Source of the DNA: Blepharisma stoltei | Lineage: Eukaryota; Ciliophora; Heterotrichea; Heterotrichida; Blepharismidae | DNA: 64,000 nt | Reading direction: 5' to 3' | NCBI GenBank assembly: GCA_914767885.1 | Contig: CAJZBQ010000060.1 | Coordinates: forward strand, 310,001-374,000 | Part shown: positions 21,817 to 32,548 of the stretch, piece by piece | Layout: every line of letters begins with the position of its first letter | Position numbering within the stretch: position 1 is the first letter of the stretch | The notes under the pieces: generated by a model | The model's input: only the letters and a program-made list of their open reading frames with translations | Told to the model about the DNA's origin: nothing | Databases searched by the model: none | Position numbers and translations under genes: made by a program

Positions 21817-22615
21817 CTCCCCCCCCTTTAAATTGGAACAAAATATCGGTAAAATTTCCACTTTTTTGGTAAATTAACCCCCCTTTAAATTGGAACAAAA
21901 TTTAATTTTTATAATAAAAAATTATATATAATTTTTATCTAAAAAGTTTTGATATAAGTTAAATGTTTCTTCTTAACTAAAATTAAAAATTTATTTATAT
22001 CTTGCTCTTTTTTTAAAGAAAAAAGTATAAAGAGCATCTTATTTAAATAAATTTATTATCCTTAATTGCTAAATTTTAAAAAAACATTAATTTTTTTTTT
22101 TTAATAATTTTCAAAAAAATTTGGTTTTTTGATAAAAATGATATTTTTTATTTTTGGATAGTTTTGATATAAATTCAATAGGAATTCTTTATGGAATTTC
22201 AAAATTTACTTTATTTCTTGCTTTATTTTAAAGAATAGAGTATAAATAAACATCTTATTTAAACAAAATTAGCACTTTGATCGATAAATTTTCCAAAAAT
22301 TGTTTTTTTTTAATTTTTTTTATCAATAAAAATAAAAATTTTTGTGTAAATAATTTTGATACTAATTAATAGTGGCGTATTAACTAATAATGAAAATTTA
22401 GTTATATCTTGCTTTGTTTTAAAGGATAAAGAGTAAATAGCGTTTTATTAGACAAATTTATTAATCTAATTCGATAAGTTTTTGAAAATTTTTTTTTTTA
22501 TTTTTTTTATATTTTTTTAAAAAAATTTTATATTGATATTTTTTTTAAAAAAAAAAAATTAACCCCCCTTTAAATTGGAACAAAATTTTTAGTTCCAATT
22601 TAAAGGGGGGGGGAG
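21817..22615. mobile_element. MITE-B, full-length copy
   Basis: 799 bp, TAA|CTCCCCCCCCTTTAAATTGG...GGGGGGGGGAG|TAAG. The left end has two direct TIR copies (21817 and 21878) with a spacer containing ACTTTTTTGG. The right end is a hairpin of two TIRs (22561-22615). The core has three diverged repeats of an about 200-bp AT-rich unit (ATCTTGCTYTRTTTTAAAG at 22000, 22215, 22410). Confidence 0.9.
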
Positions 22616-22669
22616 TAAGATATATAGCTATAGAAGATAGGTATTTAGATTTGAGGTGGAGTCTACTTT

Positions 22670-23350
22670 ATGCTCAACTATATGAAAATCTTTCAATCAA
22701 AGACAGGAAAATTTTCAATGCTGCCGTTCGATCAAGGAATGGGAAGAATTAAGCAAAAAGGGGACAGAAATCTCTTACAGAATGCGTCAAAAGATAATTC
22801 TTTTTCCTCATCTGAAAACTCATCTACAAAAACTCAATCAAGTAAATCACGAAATCTTATTGAGTTGATAAAGAATACGAAATCGACAACTCAATCTTCA
22901 GATGAAAAGAACAGTAGCAGAATGGATGCGTCTCAAGCAATCCTAGAAAACAGCTGGATTGAAACCTCGTTGCCTGAAAAAGAAACGAAAATCGAAGTAA
23001 AAAAACTTTTTTCACCAGAAAGAAAACTGCTCTCTTTTCCTAGTCTGAATTATCAATCGAGAAGTAATCATCGAATACAATTAATTTCACAACAAGACTG
23101 CATTGTAGCAGAAGAAAGTGAATTTATTTCAGACACAAGTGACGAATCGCCAATAAGACCTGATTTACAAACTCCAGGAAGCTCTTTAAGTATGGAATTT
23201 CCAAATAATAAATTTAGGAAAACTTTTTCCAGAATTTCCACAATGAAGCTTGAATCGGACCAGTCACCTATCAATTCTAATATAAATGAGCTTAGACTTA
23301 CAGAAGAAAGCATTGAAAGAACCAAATGAAATCTACTTGCATCCCTATAA
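22670..23350 (+). CDS. Ser/Asn-rich uncharacterised protein
   Basis: About 226 residues from ATG at 22670 to TAA at 23348, with one TGA-Trp (TKWNLLASL) before the stop. Long Ser/Thr/Lys-rich disordered stretches (SKDNSFSSSENSSTKTQSS) and short conserved-looking pieces (RKLLSFPSLNYQSRSNHRI). Upstream of this ATG the same frame meets stops, and it follows a MITE-B border by 55 bp, so it may be the 3' exon of the gene beginning at 21335. Function unknown. Confidence 0.6.
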
Positions 23351-23428
23351 GATATTTTTATAAAGAAATACCATTTTAGGAGAATATGCATGAAATTTTG
23401 ATAGAATATCTAATAAGTATAATCAATT

Positions 23429-24856
23429 TTAGCAGCATTTGCCTCCATCCTTTTTTTTTGTAGGGCTCAAAGACTTATCGAGGACAACTGTGTTTCGTTT
23501 TGGCGTGCTTTGAGGAGCGCTTACATCTGGAAGTACCTTTGCAGCTATATCTCTGAACATTTGCTCAACTCCATAGTTTGTTTTTGCTGATGTCTTCCGA
23601 TATAAATATGGCATCTTAGCGCTTCGCCGACTACCTTCGAGCACATATTTAATTATAGCCGGCAAAGTTTTTCCTATTCTGGAGATGGGTCGGTAAGCAA
23701 TTCTAGTTGTGTCAGAGTCTCACCCTAGTCTAATTTAAGGATGGCTTTCTCCTCGAGGAAAGGAAGGCACGGATGTTGAAAGAGGAAACCCCAGTAGCTT
23801 GAAACTGAGTATTATATCTCAGGCTACATGCTCTTCATTTTTCCGATAGTCTGCCAGAAAATCCCATTTTTTAGATTTTCTGTGCAGGCAACTTCGTTCG
23901 CAGCAGCATGAAGCAAGGCCCCGCGAATCCATAGACTGTCCATTCAAAGTTAAATCTAAATCGGGGTAGCAAGGGGAGGTTACGGCCAGGCAACTCACCT
24001 TTCCGGAAATCGGAAGTAGACATTACCTAAAAGTAGATTAATCCCCTGGTGGGATCCATGGTAACCGAGTTGACAAAGTGGACTCAAATCACTCGTAATA
24101 CGTAAGTAAGGAAGATGTCTTCCGATATATTGCTCCGATAGAACTTGCGAACTCCTTATTCCCCACCAATAAATTTTTGATTGCTCTTAATAGGGTTAAT
24201 TTATTTTAAATAAAATGTTTTGGATTTTAGGAACCCAAATTTTCAAATATTTGAAAAGAAAAGACCTAATTTAATATATAAAGTTAATTTTCAAAAATGC
24301 AGCCTGTCTTAAATTAAAAATAATTTTGCCTAATGGCTCATTTATTTTAGCAAAAATTAATTATATATAAAAATATTTTATTAACAATAATTTTACTCGA
24401 TCTTTAAGGGGATAATTTTCGTGTGTTTTGTGCTCTAAAAGGGGGAGAGCCAGCTTCTTCTGGAGGAACAGCTTCAGTTTCGACTAAATCTTCTTTATTT
24501 CCAGCAATATTAATAACGATATCTTTTGGTCCGAACTCTTGCAATTCTCGATAATACCTTTTAAGCCCTTCAAAGCTTTCACGCTTGGTAATATCGTAAG
24601 TAATGATTGCAGCTTGTGCATCTCTATAGTACATTTTGGCTAAGCTATGATACCTTTCTTGGCCTGCTGTATCCCAGATGTTGAATTTAATCGTCTTATC
24701 ATTAAATTGTAAACTTTTGCCCATGTATGAAGCACCAACTGTTGAATCGCTATCAATTTTAAAATTATCAGCAACAAATCTCAAGACAAGACTGGACTTT
24801 CCAACACCTGAATCACCAAGAAGAACGACTTTAATTTGAGCTTGGCCACTTTGCAT
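23429..24856 (-). CDS. Rab5-family GTPase
   Basis: About 200 residues after removal of two elements. G1 GDSGVGKSS, switch II WDTAGQERYHSLA, G4 NKED and G5 TSAK are all present; MYYRDAQAAIITYDIT is typical of Rab5/21/22. The C-terminus GGKCC is a double-Cys prenylation site. Rab5 controls early endosome fusion. The exon runs to VPPEEA, then a MITE-like IES (24159-24452), a short exon piece (EFASSIGAIYRKTS, 24114-24158), then an R1 element (23605-24113) flanked by a 16-bp repeat, then SAKTNYGVEQMFRDIA. Without both removals the G5 motif is lost. Confidence 0.92.
23605..24113 (-). mobile_element. R1 retro-like element in the Rab gene
   Basis: 509 bp, flanked by a perfect 16-bp direct repeat GATGTCTTCCGATATA (23589-23604, 24114-24129). 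Inverted relative to the copies at 50267 and 62993 (shared: TTAATTATAGCCGGCAAAG, GGAAAGGAAGGCA, AAATCCCATTTTTTAGATTTTC). No open frame of interest. Exact removal with one repeat copy restores YRKTSAKTNYGV. Confidence 0.9.
24159..24452. mobile_element. worn MITE IES in the Rab gene
   Basis: On the minus strand the ends are GCTGG|CTCTCCCCC and GGGGAA|TAAG. The AT-rich core resembles MITE-A. The left flank no longer matches the right TAA, unlike other copies, yet excision leaving TA gives PPEEAKEFASSIGA in frame. Confidence 0.8.
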
Positions 24857-25084
24857 TTTATAGGAAATGGATAATGATTAGTAACTATTTGAATAGCCTT
24901 TTTTTATAAAATCAACTTGGTGATATTCTTAAATTTATAAATATTGAAACTTAGTAGGCAAGTGACACAAACTAATTTTTGCAAATTTAAAATTTAGACT
25001 TTCGCATAATGCTCGATAACCTAACTGTACGCAACGATGATTGTAGCACAATTATTAAAGATATTGGAAACTTATATCTGATTA

Positions 25085-25273
25085 TTATTTATTTTTTCTC
25101 ATACTGTTGTATTGTTCGATAATTTTCTTTTCCATCTCTTCAATTTGTTCAAGAGTCATCGATTTTATAGGCATTATTTTTGGTTTACACATAACACCAG
25201 TAAGCATGCCTCTTTCAGAAAAGACCAAACCTGCCTTTGGAGCGACTTCTTGGATTTTCTCTTGCTGGTCCAT
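25085..25273 (-). CDS. BBIP1: BBSome subunit BBIP1 (BBS18/BBIP10)
   Basis: 62 residues. The core GVMCKPKIMPIKSMTLEQIEE closely follows the BBIP1 signature (CKPK.LP.KS.TLE.LE.M), preceded by EVAPKAGLVF. BBIP1 is the smallest BBSome subunit and helps membrane-protein traffic into cilia. The N-terminus is shorter than in animals (about 92 aa). Easy to miss because of size. No intron. It sits alone between the Rab gene and the PH gene. Confidence 0.8.
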   Translation of the reverse strand: MDQQEKIQEVAPKAGLVFSERGMLTGVMCKPKIMPIKSMTLEQIEEMEKKIIEQYNSMRKNK

Positions 25274-25542
25274 TTATAGGTAATTAAAAATTTATAAAAG
25301 AAATGCATTTTACATTGATATTGCAACTCTATGAAAGACAGAAATTTTATTACTGAAATAATTATATAATTAATATACAGATGTTTGCAGTCGGTAGGGA
25401 CCCCTTTTTGTGAGAAAATGCTCACAAAAACAGTTTTTTGACTAAACAATGTATCAAAAAGAAAATTATAAGTGCTGAAATATAGATAAAATTAATAATT
25501 GCTCTGTCTACTAATCATATTAATTTAAATATTTAGTGAGCT

Positions 25543-27286
25543 ATGGGAAATCGAGCTTGCAATGAATGTGCCAATGACAATTATGAAGAGACTTTGAGAA
25601 ACAATATTCAATTTGAGCCCAAGAATGAGATGCAAATGTATGATGAAATTTTCGAGATGAATTTTGATATGGAAATAGACTCTGTTGCTGAGGAAAATGT
25701 ATGTGCAAATCATATCCCAGTTCAAAATCTAGAAATCACTCCAATCAATAATGAGTATTTGCTTCATACAAGCCCATTAAACACTCAGAGAAGCAAAGTT
25801 TCTGTTAGAAGCAATCGTAGCAACAAGGCAAATCCTCAAAATTTTGAATTTGACCCAAATCTTAAAGAAATGCAAGGCGAACTTTTTCGAGTTAAGCCCT
25901 TGCCTAAAGAGCTCTACATTTCTCGGTGGTGCACTCTAACCTCTTTCTCATTTTCCTATCACAAATCCCAATATTCCTCTTTATTTGAAGAACGTCCATT
26001 GCTAGAAATTCCTACAAGTTCTATTTCTCACATTTCAGCTTTTAGAGATCAGAAGTTTTATTTCGAAATCCATACAAATGATTTCAATTATTTTAATTCT
26101 TCAAATCTTTTAATTTACTTAATACCACGGTTAACGTCCAATATCACATTACTTACCTGGGCTTTCGTCTTTGCTTTGGGTGTCCGGGCACCAGTAGTCA
26201 ATTGCAGCTTGGTCTTGATCCCTCAGCATCAAGCATTCAGACTTCGACAGCTGTCATTTACAACTCTTAGGCAATATCAACTTGCGTCCGTCAAATATGT
26301 GAAAGATTTCAGTCTCCACCTCCTGGAGTTGGTGGGACACTTCCAGAAATTCCATTTATCCTTGGGATGGTTATACAGCTCAGCGTAACGCTTGGCTTTT
26401 AAAAGCTCCATCATTGCTGGGATAAATTCGCTGACTAGGTCAAACCTCAAAATCCAAATACACAAGAGAAGAGTTAAAGCCTGTAGACCAGAAAATTTGA
26501 TCTTATTAAGTCAAATCTTTTAACAGCTCGCACAAATAATTTATTTGAACAAGCTGCTATGGATGCATCAAATTCAATGAATAAGTCTCATCTAATGCAA
26601 AGGCCGAGATATCTCACACCAGTTTCACCGAAACAATCATCATCCTTGGTTAAGACTATTTTAATCCCTGTAGTTCCTAACTCCCTTACACTGTGGGAGA
26701 GCAAAAGAATTTTGCTCGGTCATTTATGGGACTTTTTTCGAGAATTATATATAGCAAGCCATCCTCCCTAACAATATAATATTTCGGCATTATCGTGGAG
26801 TGTCTTCATATCTGACATTTCCAAATCTCACATCTGTTAACTACTCAACTGTGAAAACTCTAAATGCAGGATTTGGGTTTCATATGTGGGAAAGGTCCTG
26901 AGGTGTGGAGGCCCATATAATTTATATCAAAATTTGAAAATAAATTTAATTTAATCTAAAATTTATGTTTTAGAACACAATGAGCAATTTCATTATAATA
27001 ATTCCCAAAAATATTTTATAAACAATTTTGCTTGCACAAAGGGTAGGTTTTCCCCAAAAATTAGGATTTTCCACATTGATTTTTGCTCACCGACTCTGGG
27101 AGTAAGAATTTTAAGAAGAATGGACAGTCTGTAAGAAAAATGAAAAATGCATGGACAAATAGAGAAAATCAAATGTATTTGTGTGAAGAAAGACTACTAT
27201 TTGCGATAGATGAGGAATATGAATGAAAGAAGTGGCTTTATGCTTTCACTAAAATTATGAAAGTGAGTGTAAAGGATCATAATTAA
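25543..27286 (+). CDS. PH-domain protein, putatively N-myristoylated, with two insertions
   Basis: About 307 residues after removal of 26114-26523 (R4) and 26681-27105 (MITE-A). Starts MGNRACNECAND (Gly2 myristoylation and nearby Cys palmitoylation likely). The PH domain begins near residue 105 (LFRVKPLPKELYISRWCTL) and ends with EYEWKKWLYAFTKIMK, whose first Trp is TGA; a long Ser/Asn-rich loop separates the halves. The joins are FNSSNLL|TARTNN and ILIPVVP|KNFKKNG, both in frame. The stop at 27284 lies 2 bp from the stop of the convergent MORN gene. Likely binds phosphoinositides at a membrane. Confidence 0.85.
26114..26510. mobile_element. R4 retro-like element in the PH gene
   Basis: 397 bp of GC-richer sequence between perfect 13-bp repeats TCAAATCTTTTAA (26101-26113, 26511-26523). 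No similarity to R1-R3 was noticed. Removal with one repeat gives AAT CTT TTA ACA GCT in frame. Confidence 0.88.
26681..27102. mobile_element. MITE-A-like IES in the PH gene
   Basis: TAA|CTCCCTTACACTGTGGGAG ... TTTGCTCACCGACTCTGGGAG|TAAG. TIRs are diverged, with a hairpin GAGAGCAAAAGAATTTTGCTC on the left. The core 26940-27020 matches MITE-A. It contains a fortuitous open stretch (26780-26930). Excision leaving one TAA restores the PH domain. Confidence 0.9.
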
Positions 27287-27288
27287 AT

Positions 27289-28224
27289 CTAATTAATCGT
27301 TTCATCTTTAGTAGGTAAAATAAATTTGCCTTGGCCTTGCTGCTTCCCGTGCACCCAGTTCCCTATGAATTTTCTGCCATCAGCTAGTGTGAGAATTCCT
27401 TCCCCATGCTTTTTGTCTTGAAAATAATATCCCGTGAACCTTTTTCCATCAGGCCAGTCAAAAGTCCCAGGTCCATGCATTTTATTATTCACCCACGCTC
27501 CATTATACATTCTTCCATCAGTCCAACAATAGATCCCTTTCCCCTCAATGTTATTGTCCACAAAATGGCCTTTATACCATGACCCATCAACTCAATGGAA
27601 TTCTCCATATCCATGTTTTCTTCCTTCGAAATATTGCCCCTCATAAGTTGCGCCATCATTTCAAATTTCTTTGCCTTGTCCTTGCTGTTTTTCATTTACT
27701 CATTCCCCTACATACTGTGCTCCATCATAGTGAATGAATTTTCCTTTTCCATGCACTTTTCCTTCATTTCATTCTCCTTCATATAAATCTCCATTCGGAT
27801 GAATATATCTCCCATGTAGGTGCTCGTTACCATTATACCAATAACCGATATATTTCGAGCCATTTGGACAGATTTGCATACCTTTGCCGTGACGTTTATT
27901 ATTAAACCACTCTCCGAGGTAGACTTCTCCGGTTTCCAATTTTATGGGCTTTTTGTTGTAATCTCCAGATATGGAGGATTCAGGATATTTATAAGGTGGC
28001 ATCCTTTTCTCTGCAAGTTTGCATTGGGGCGTTTCTCATTTGGGAAAAAAGATTGGGCTGTATTGAGATCGAATTTTATAGCCTCTTCAGGCTGATTGGA
28101 TTTTTATTACACTTTGTAAAGTGGACTTCGTGCGATTGTTTTTCTTTATTGATTGCTTTTTATCAAGCTCAACTTCAGCGTTTATTTGAGGTTTTGGAGC
28201 TAAGCAGGATATATTAGGACCCAT
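27289..28224 (-). CDS. MORN-repeat protein with IQ motif and myristoylation site
   Basis: 311 residues. Starts MGPNISCLAPK (myristoylation signal with Cys). An IQ motif near residue 55 (VIKIQSAWRGYKIRSQY) should bind calmodulin. Nine or so MORN repeats follow (GEVYLGEWFNNKRHGKGM, DGRKFIGNWVHGKQQGQGK); at least five of their Trp residues are TGA. MORN proteins of this layout attach to membranes or the cortex. The stop TAG at 27289 nearly abuts the opposite gene. No intron or IES. Confidence 0.9.
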
Positions 28225-28339
28225 TTACTATAGTTATCATTATTTAATCTGTGAACAAAATAGATTAATTTAAATCCTAAATTAATTTTGAGCAAGAAAA
28301 TATTGAACTGAGTATTAATTAACTATAAAGTTTATAAAG

Positions 28340-29383
28340 TTAATCATCTGCATTTTTGACTGTAAGATCTAAAACTTTTTTGACTAGTTTTCCAATTCCT
28401 TCGTAAACTTCATGTGGCTTTGCAGTAGATTTCATATATGCTGGAGTGCTCACAATTAAAGCACTTGAATCAACCATTATTTCATCAACGTCCTTGTCAA
28501 CCAATTTATTTCCGAAACTATCAGCAACTTCTATGCTTCCAGAAAAAGGCCATGTTTCGTCCTTTCTTCTTTTTCCTAAAGTGAGCTCAATTCCAGGCTT
28601 TTTATTTTTGGTTCCAAGAATTTTTGCACAAATTATTGGTGAGATGCAGGTAAAACCCATAGGCTTATTGAGCTGGAAAAAGCCAAGTATAGCCTGAGTC
28701 AAATCGGGGTCTACAGTCATATTAGCACCCTGAGTAGCGAAAGTGCTCAGGTTTTTAGCTGCACCAAATCCACCAGGAAGGATGAGTGCATCAAAATTAG
28801 CTGGTCTTAAAGAAGATAATGCAAGCACGTTCCCTCTAGCAATTCTTGCGCTTTCTTGTAAAACATTTCTTTGCTGATTTTGCACCTCTTCTCCGCTCAG
28901 GTGATTGACAATGTGAAATTGAGGCTTATCGGGAGCAAAACATTGATATTCAGCACCGTTCTTACTTCCTAAAGAAACAAAATTTATGTCCCAATTTAAA
29001 GGTCTTTAACAAATTATTTATATAAATTTTGCTTCTAAGCACTAATTTTGTTTCAATATATCTATTTGCGCTCATTTTTAGATGAGAACGAATTATAGAT
29101 ATGTTTATTAAAGCTATTTGTATAAAAATTATTTTTATCTAAAATCGAAAATTAATTATAATTTGTTACGATTTGGCTCTAAGTTAAAGAGATACTTCAA
29201 TTATTAAATGGTAGAAAATAGGATTTGCTACAACTTGAAGTGGGAGTTAGATAAATTTGCAAGAACTGCAACTGATTCTGTGATTTCACTACATAAGCTT
29301 TACGATCCATCGTAGACTCCACATCCTGATAAGACAACAGCAACCTTCTTTGTAGAAAATCCTCGATACAATCTGGATATCAT
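28340..29383 (-). CDS. ES1/ElbB-type DJ-1-superfamily protein (GATD3-like)
   Basis: About 250 residues after removing a 15-nt intron (29289-29303, GTAAAGCTTATGTAG) and an IES (28965-29249). N-terminus MISRLYRGFSTKKVAVVLSG looks like a mitochondrial targeting sequence. GCGVYDGS, then NGAEYQCFAPD, NVLQESARIARG, LILPGGFGAAKNL and KPMGFTCISPIICAKI define the class I glutamine amidotransferase-like ES1 fold, with the nucleophile-elbow Cys in TCIS. Family members are mitochondrial; activity in deglycation or glyoxalase reactions is proposed. The intron and IES lie 40 bp apart. Confidence 0.88.
28965..29249. mobile_element. worn MITE IES in the ES1 gene
   Basis: On the minus strand TAA|CTCCCACTTCAAGTTG ... 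TTTAGGAAG|TAAG. A second TIR-like copy (CCTTTAAATTGGGACA) near 28985-29000 resembles MITE-B. Excision joins AAT TTA TCT AAG AAC GGT (NLSKNG), matching the ES1 family. Confidence 0.88.
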
Positions 29384-29645
29384 ATTCTCTTTAATAAATA
29401 TAAATTATCCACAAATCAATAAATCTGATCATAGCTTAAAAGATAAAGGTAGACCATATATTGGCTATTTAAAATTATGATATGGTATTATTATAATAAT
29501 ATGGATTTATTAAAAATAATTAATTTTTATGATGAATATTGCGGGTTTTATGAGAAACTGGGTTTCAGAAATTCAATATAAGGTAGCCCAATTTCATAAA
29601 TTTGCTCAAAAATAAAATATCTATTTATATTCAAATATAATTTAA

Positions 29646-30272
29646 TTATTTTTTAGATATCAAACAGCTGAACTCTCTATATAGATCATCATTTTCATCT
29701 CCAAAAATTTCTCTGACTTCAGCTAGTGCATTTTCTTTCGTAACAATCTTATCATTCAACATTTTTACGCAGGACAAGAACCTTGTAAAAACTTCATAAG
29801 AAAGTCTTGCTCTTGCATCAGAAAAAAATTTTTTGCCATCCGTATATTTTCCTTCAGAAGCGCCTAGTTTTGATGGAGGAAATAGTGAAGTGGTAGGGAT
29901 TTTGGTTAAGGATGATGATACCGGAGAAGTTGCAAGTGTTCGTGGACTTATCATAATATTAGGTGTCTCTGAATCACTTTCTCTAAGTGTGTTCAAGAGA
30001 TTTGCTTTAAATGCCGCAAGCTTTTGGTTTTTAGTTTCAAGCTCTTGGATTTCATTTTCTAAACTTCTATTTTCTTCATCAATCATAGAAAACCTTATTT
30101 TAGCTTCGTCTAAACTATGTTTAAGTTTTGAAATTTGTTCTCTCAGATCATTCAGCTCAATTTCTCTTTCTTCTTTCAATTCATTTTCTCTTTTACTTCA
30201 GGAATCGTCCAATAGTTTTAAAGAATAATCTCGATCATCTATTTGAATTTTACCTTCTGCACAAGTTTTCAT
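29646..30272 (-). CDS. coiled-coil protein similar to plant At4g15545 family
   Basis: About 208 residues from MKTCAEGK. A coiled coil spans residues 25-85 (LREQISKLKHSLDEAKIRF), then a Ser/Thr linker, then a conserved C-terminal block FFSDARARLSYEVFTRFL ... NDKIVTKENALAEVREIFG ... DLYREFSCLI, which strongly recalls the C-terminal block of the plant At4g15545-type proteins. One TGA-Trp near residue 25. A 15-nt GTAAAATTCAAATAG (30239-30253) fits the intron pattern but is in frame, so it may be kept or spliced. Function unknown. Confidence 0.75.
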
Positions 30273-30384
30273 GTTTATATATTATTCGAATATGAAAGAC
30301 TTTTAATGAAAAATTGCAATTAAGAACTAATAGAAAAATGTTTATTATTTTCACACAATTGAACCTTAACTGATAATTAATTTG

Positions 30385-30834
30385 TTAAGATCCATACATG
30401 TCTTCATCATTATAGAATTGAGACTGAGTTTTGAAGCTTTCTCTCTGGGCAGATCTTCTCGATACTGCAGATATTGCCACACCTAATGCAGCTGAAACAA
30501 ATAATAGAACCCCAGTTGCAAATCCATATTCGCCCATCTCATATCCAAAGCAAAAGCTTGCTAAAACAGCCATAAATAGAGACTTTCCTAATTGGCTCTC
30601 AATAAAAGGGAAAAATCTAGCAATGTAATTCCCAGATATATAAGGAGATACCTCTGCACAGATGATTATTAAGGAAAACAGCCTGCTTAGTTATTACATC
30701 AAATAAATGCAAACCAAAATTGATGTGTATCCTACTTCTCCTGCTATTGTCGTGGCTCCAAGAACAAAGCTTATGATTGCTGTAGCTATTGTAAAAAGTT
30801 TGATGCCTAGAGAAGCATAATTTAATAAGCCCAT
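30385..30834 (-). CDS. small four-helix membrane protein (COPI-associated/Tvp15-like)
   Basis: About 144 residues from MGLLNYASLG with a 15-nt intron (30683-30697, GTAATAACTAAGCAG). Four hydrophobic segments are visible: TIATAIISFVLGATT, ILVCIYLMLFSLIII, LFMAVLASFCFGYEMG and VLLFVSAALGVAISA. The tail is polar and acidic. Length and the ESQLGKSLFM turn before helix 3 recall the COPI-associated/Tvp15 Golgi family, but similarity is weak, so the name is tentative. Confidence 0.6.
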
Positions 30835-30958
30835 GATGTATTTATTAAATTAAGATCTATTTATAAAGATAATCAAAAAAGCAATAAGGGTATGCTAGTG
30901 GTAATCAGAAATATTTAAAGCGACTATTAGTATTTAAAATCTATATTCTGAGCATCGC

Positions 30959-31226
30959 TATAGCTTTGGCTATCCCCTATGCCACTCAGGGAGTTAGCAA
31001 ACCAACATTTGTTCGCAAACCCAGCTCCCTTGTTGGCAAATCCACTTGATACTGAAGATTACGACTAGGAAATTGGTTTGTTAACGCCTGGATGACTTCA
31101 GGAGTTGCCAGCCATAACGAAGAAGAAATAGTTTTGTATCCCTACCCTAATTATAGATTTCCCTAACAAAATCAAGCCATTCCCATGCTAAGCGTCCCGA
31201 TCAGCCATAACGAGGCTCGGGCTATA
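30959..31226. mobile_element. TATA-flanked palindromic element
   Basis: Starts TATAGCTTTGGCTATCCCC and ends GAGGCTCGGGCTATA, with inner inverted arms around GGGAGTTAGCAAACCAAC. The right end matches the right end of the element at 34535. Terminal repeats are imperfect. Confidence 0.55.
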
Positions 31227-32548
31227 ATTGATTAATTTCTTATATTTTCATAATCATACAGATAAAACAGTTGAGCACTACTATCATGAATAATGTGGTG
31301 TTCAGAGGATCCGAACTTTATCTTTTACTCCTTCAGCAATTATCAATATAAGTTCACATATTTTCATTTATAATACCAAATTTACTCTCATAGCAAAATT
31401 ATTTTAATTTTTTTTTTTTAATCTACATGAAATTAAAATTGAACAGAATGTGTGTCGCTATAAATGAAGGAATTAGAAAATATTTTTATTGGATATTATT
31501 TCTATATGAAAGCCATATGCTGTTAAAGGTAGCATCAATAAGCCAGCCTTATGCCATAAGTGTTTAGAAGAATTGAAGCTATTAAAGATAAGCTTAAAAC
31601 GATATATCAGGCTAAAAAAAGAGTAAATAAGGACCTCGCTTTGATTCTTTGATTGTGTAAAACCATGCAAAGAATAGAGGTTTCTTCATAAGTAAGCTTT
31701 ACCAATGAGTAACCTCGAAGAAAAAACGATTCGGAAACTTGGATTTAAACTTAAGCTAAAACGTTATTTATAAGCAGTTTATTAGAATCAATCATTGTAC
31801 CGAGGATTTCTTCAGGATCTCAGGAAGCACAAGAAGGTTTCGCAATTAGATATTGAGTTGTATTGTGAGGCGCCTTTGGAGGGAATCGCTGACATCGGAT
31901 AAACTGACCTTTCAGCTTGGAGTATTGGCGTAATTTGCAAGTTTTTTTGTAAGAGGCTTGACTTGGAGATAGATAAGTTTTCATCTGGTTATAGTTGGAT
32001 TTAAAATGGAGAGCTTTGATGAGGATCAGAAATAAATCCAATATGAAGATCCAAAGTTTCAAATCATTTTAATAATTTGATTTATTTAACGAAACCTTAA
32101 AAGAATTATTTATCCCTCCGATCTAATCATTAGTTTTTTAAATTTTATATTTATTTTTTCTAATTTGAAATCATATTTTAGAATGCAATCTATTTAAATA
32201 GAGATCTAATTATGAAATCATAAAAAAATATATTAAAAATTTTTGCTTGCTCTACTTGCCCAAGAAGTTGAGCGAGTTAGCGGAATGCAGATTTAGGCTT
32301 CATTTGAGGAAATGATTATTAATGATTAGACTTTTTTTTGATTTTAGAAATATTCATTATAGAAACAATAAAACATGAAATTTAATTCTAATTGTTTTAA
32401 AATCACACATCATAATTATATTCTGTGTTTTAGCTCTGATTCACTATATAACTTTCTTATAACTAGATATAATATATATTTCAAATAATTCAGACTATCT
32501 GCTTCCTTTAAATTAATGCCTTAGAGGCCTATTTATATTAGCAATATA
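31227..32548. other. intergenic region without supported genes
   Basis: AT-rich spacer. Short frames at 31473-31670 and 31820-32062 have no motif, and the first has a composition like random AT-rich DNA. The 3' flank of the Polo-like kinase lies at 32500-32548. Confidence 0.4.

Noticed and set aside
31473-32062. Short frames on the minus strand
   Set aside because: No motif, random-like AT-rich composition, and no intron or TGA pattern typical of real genes here.
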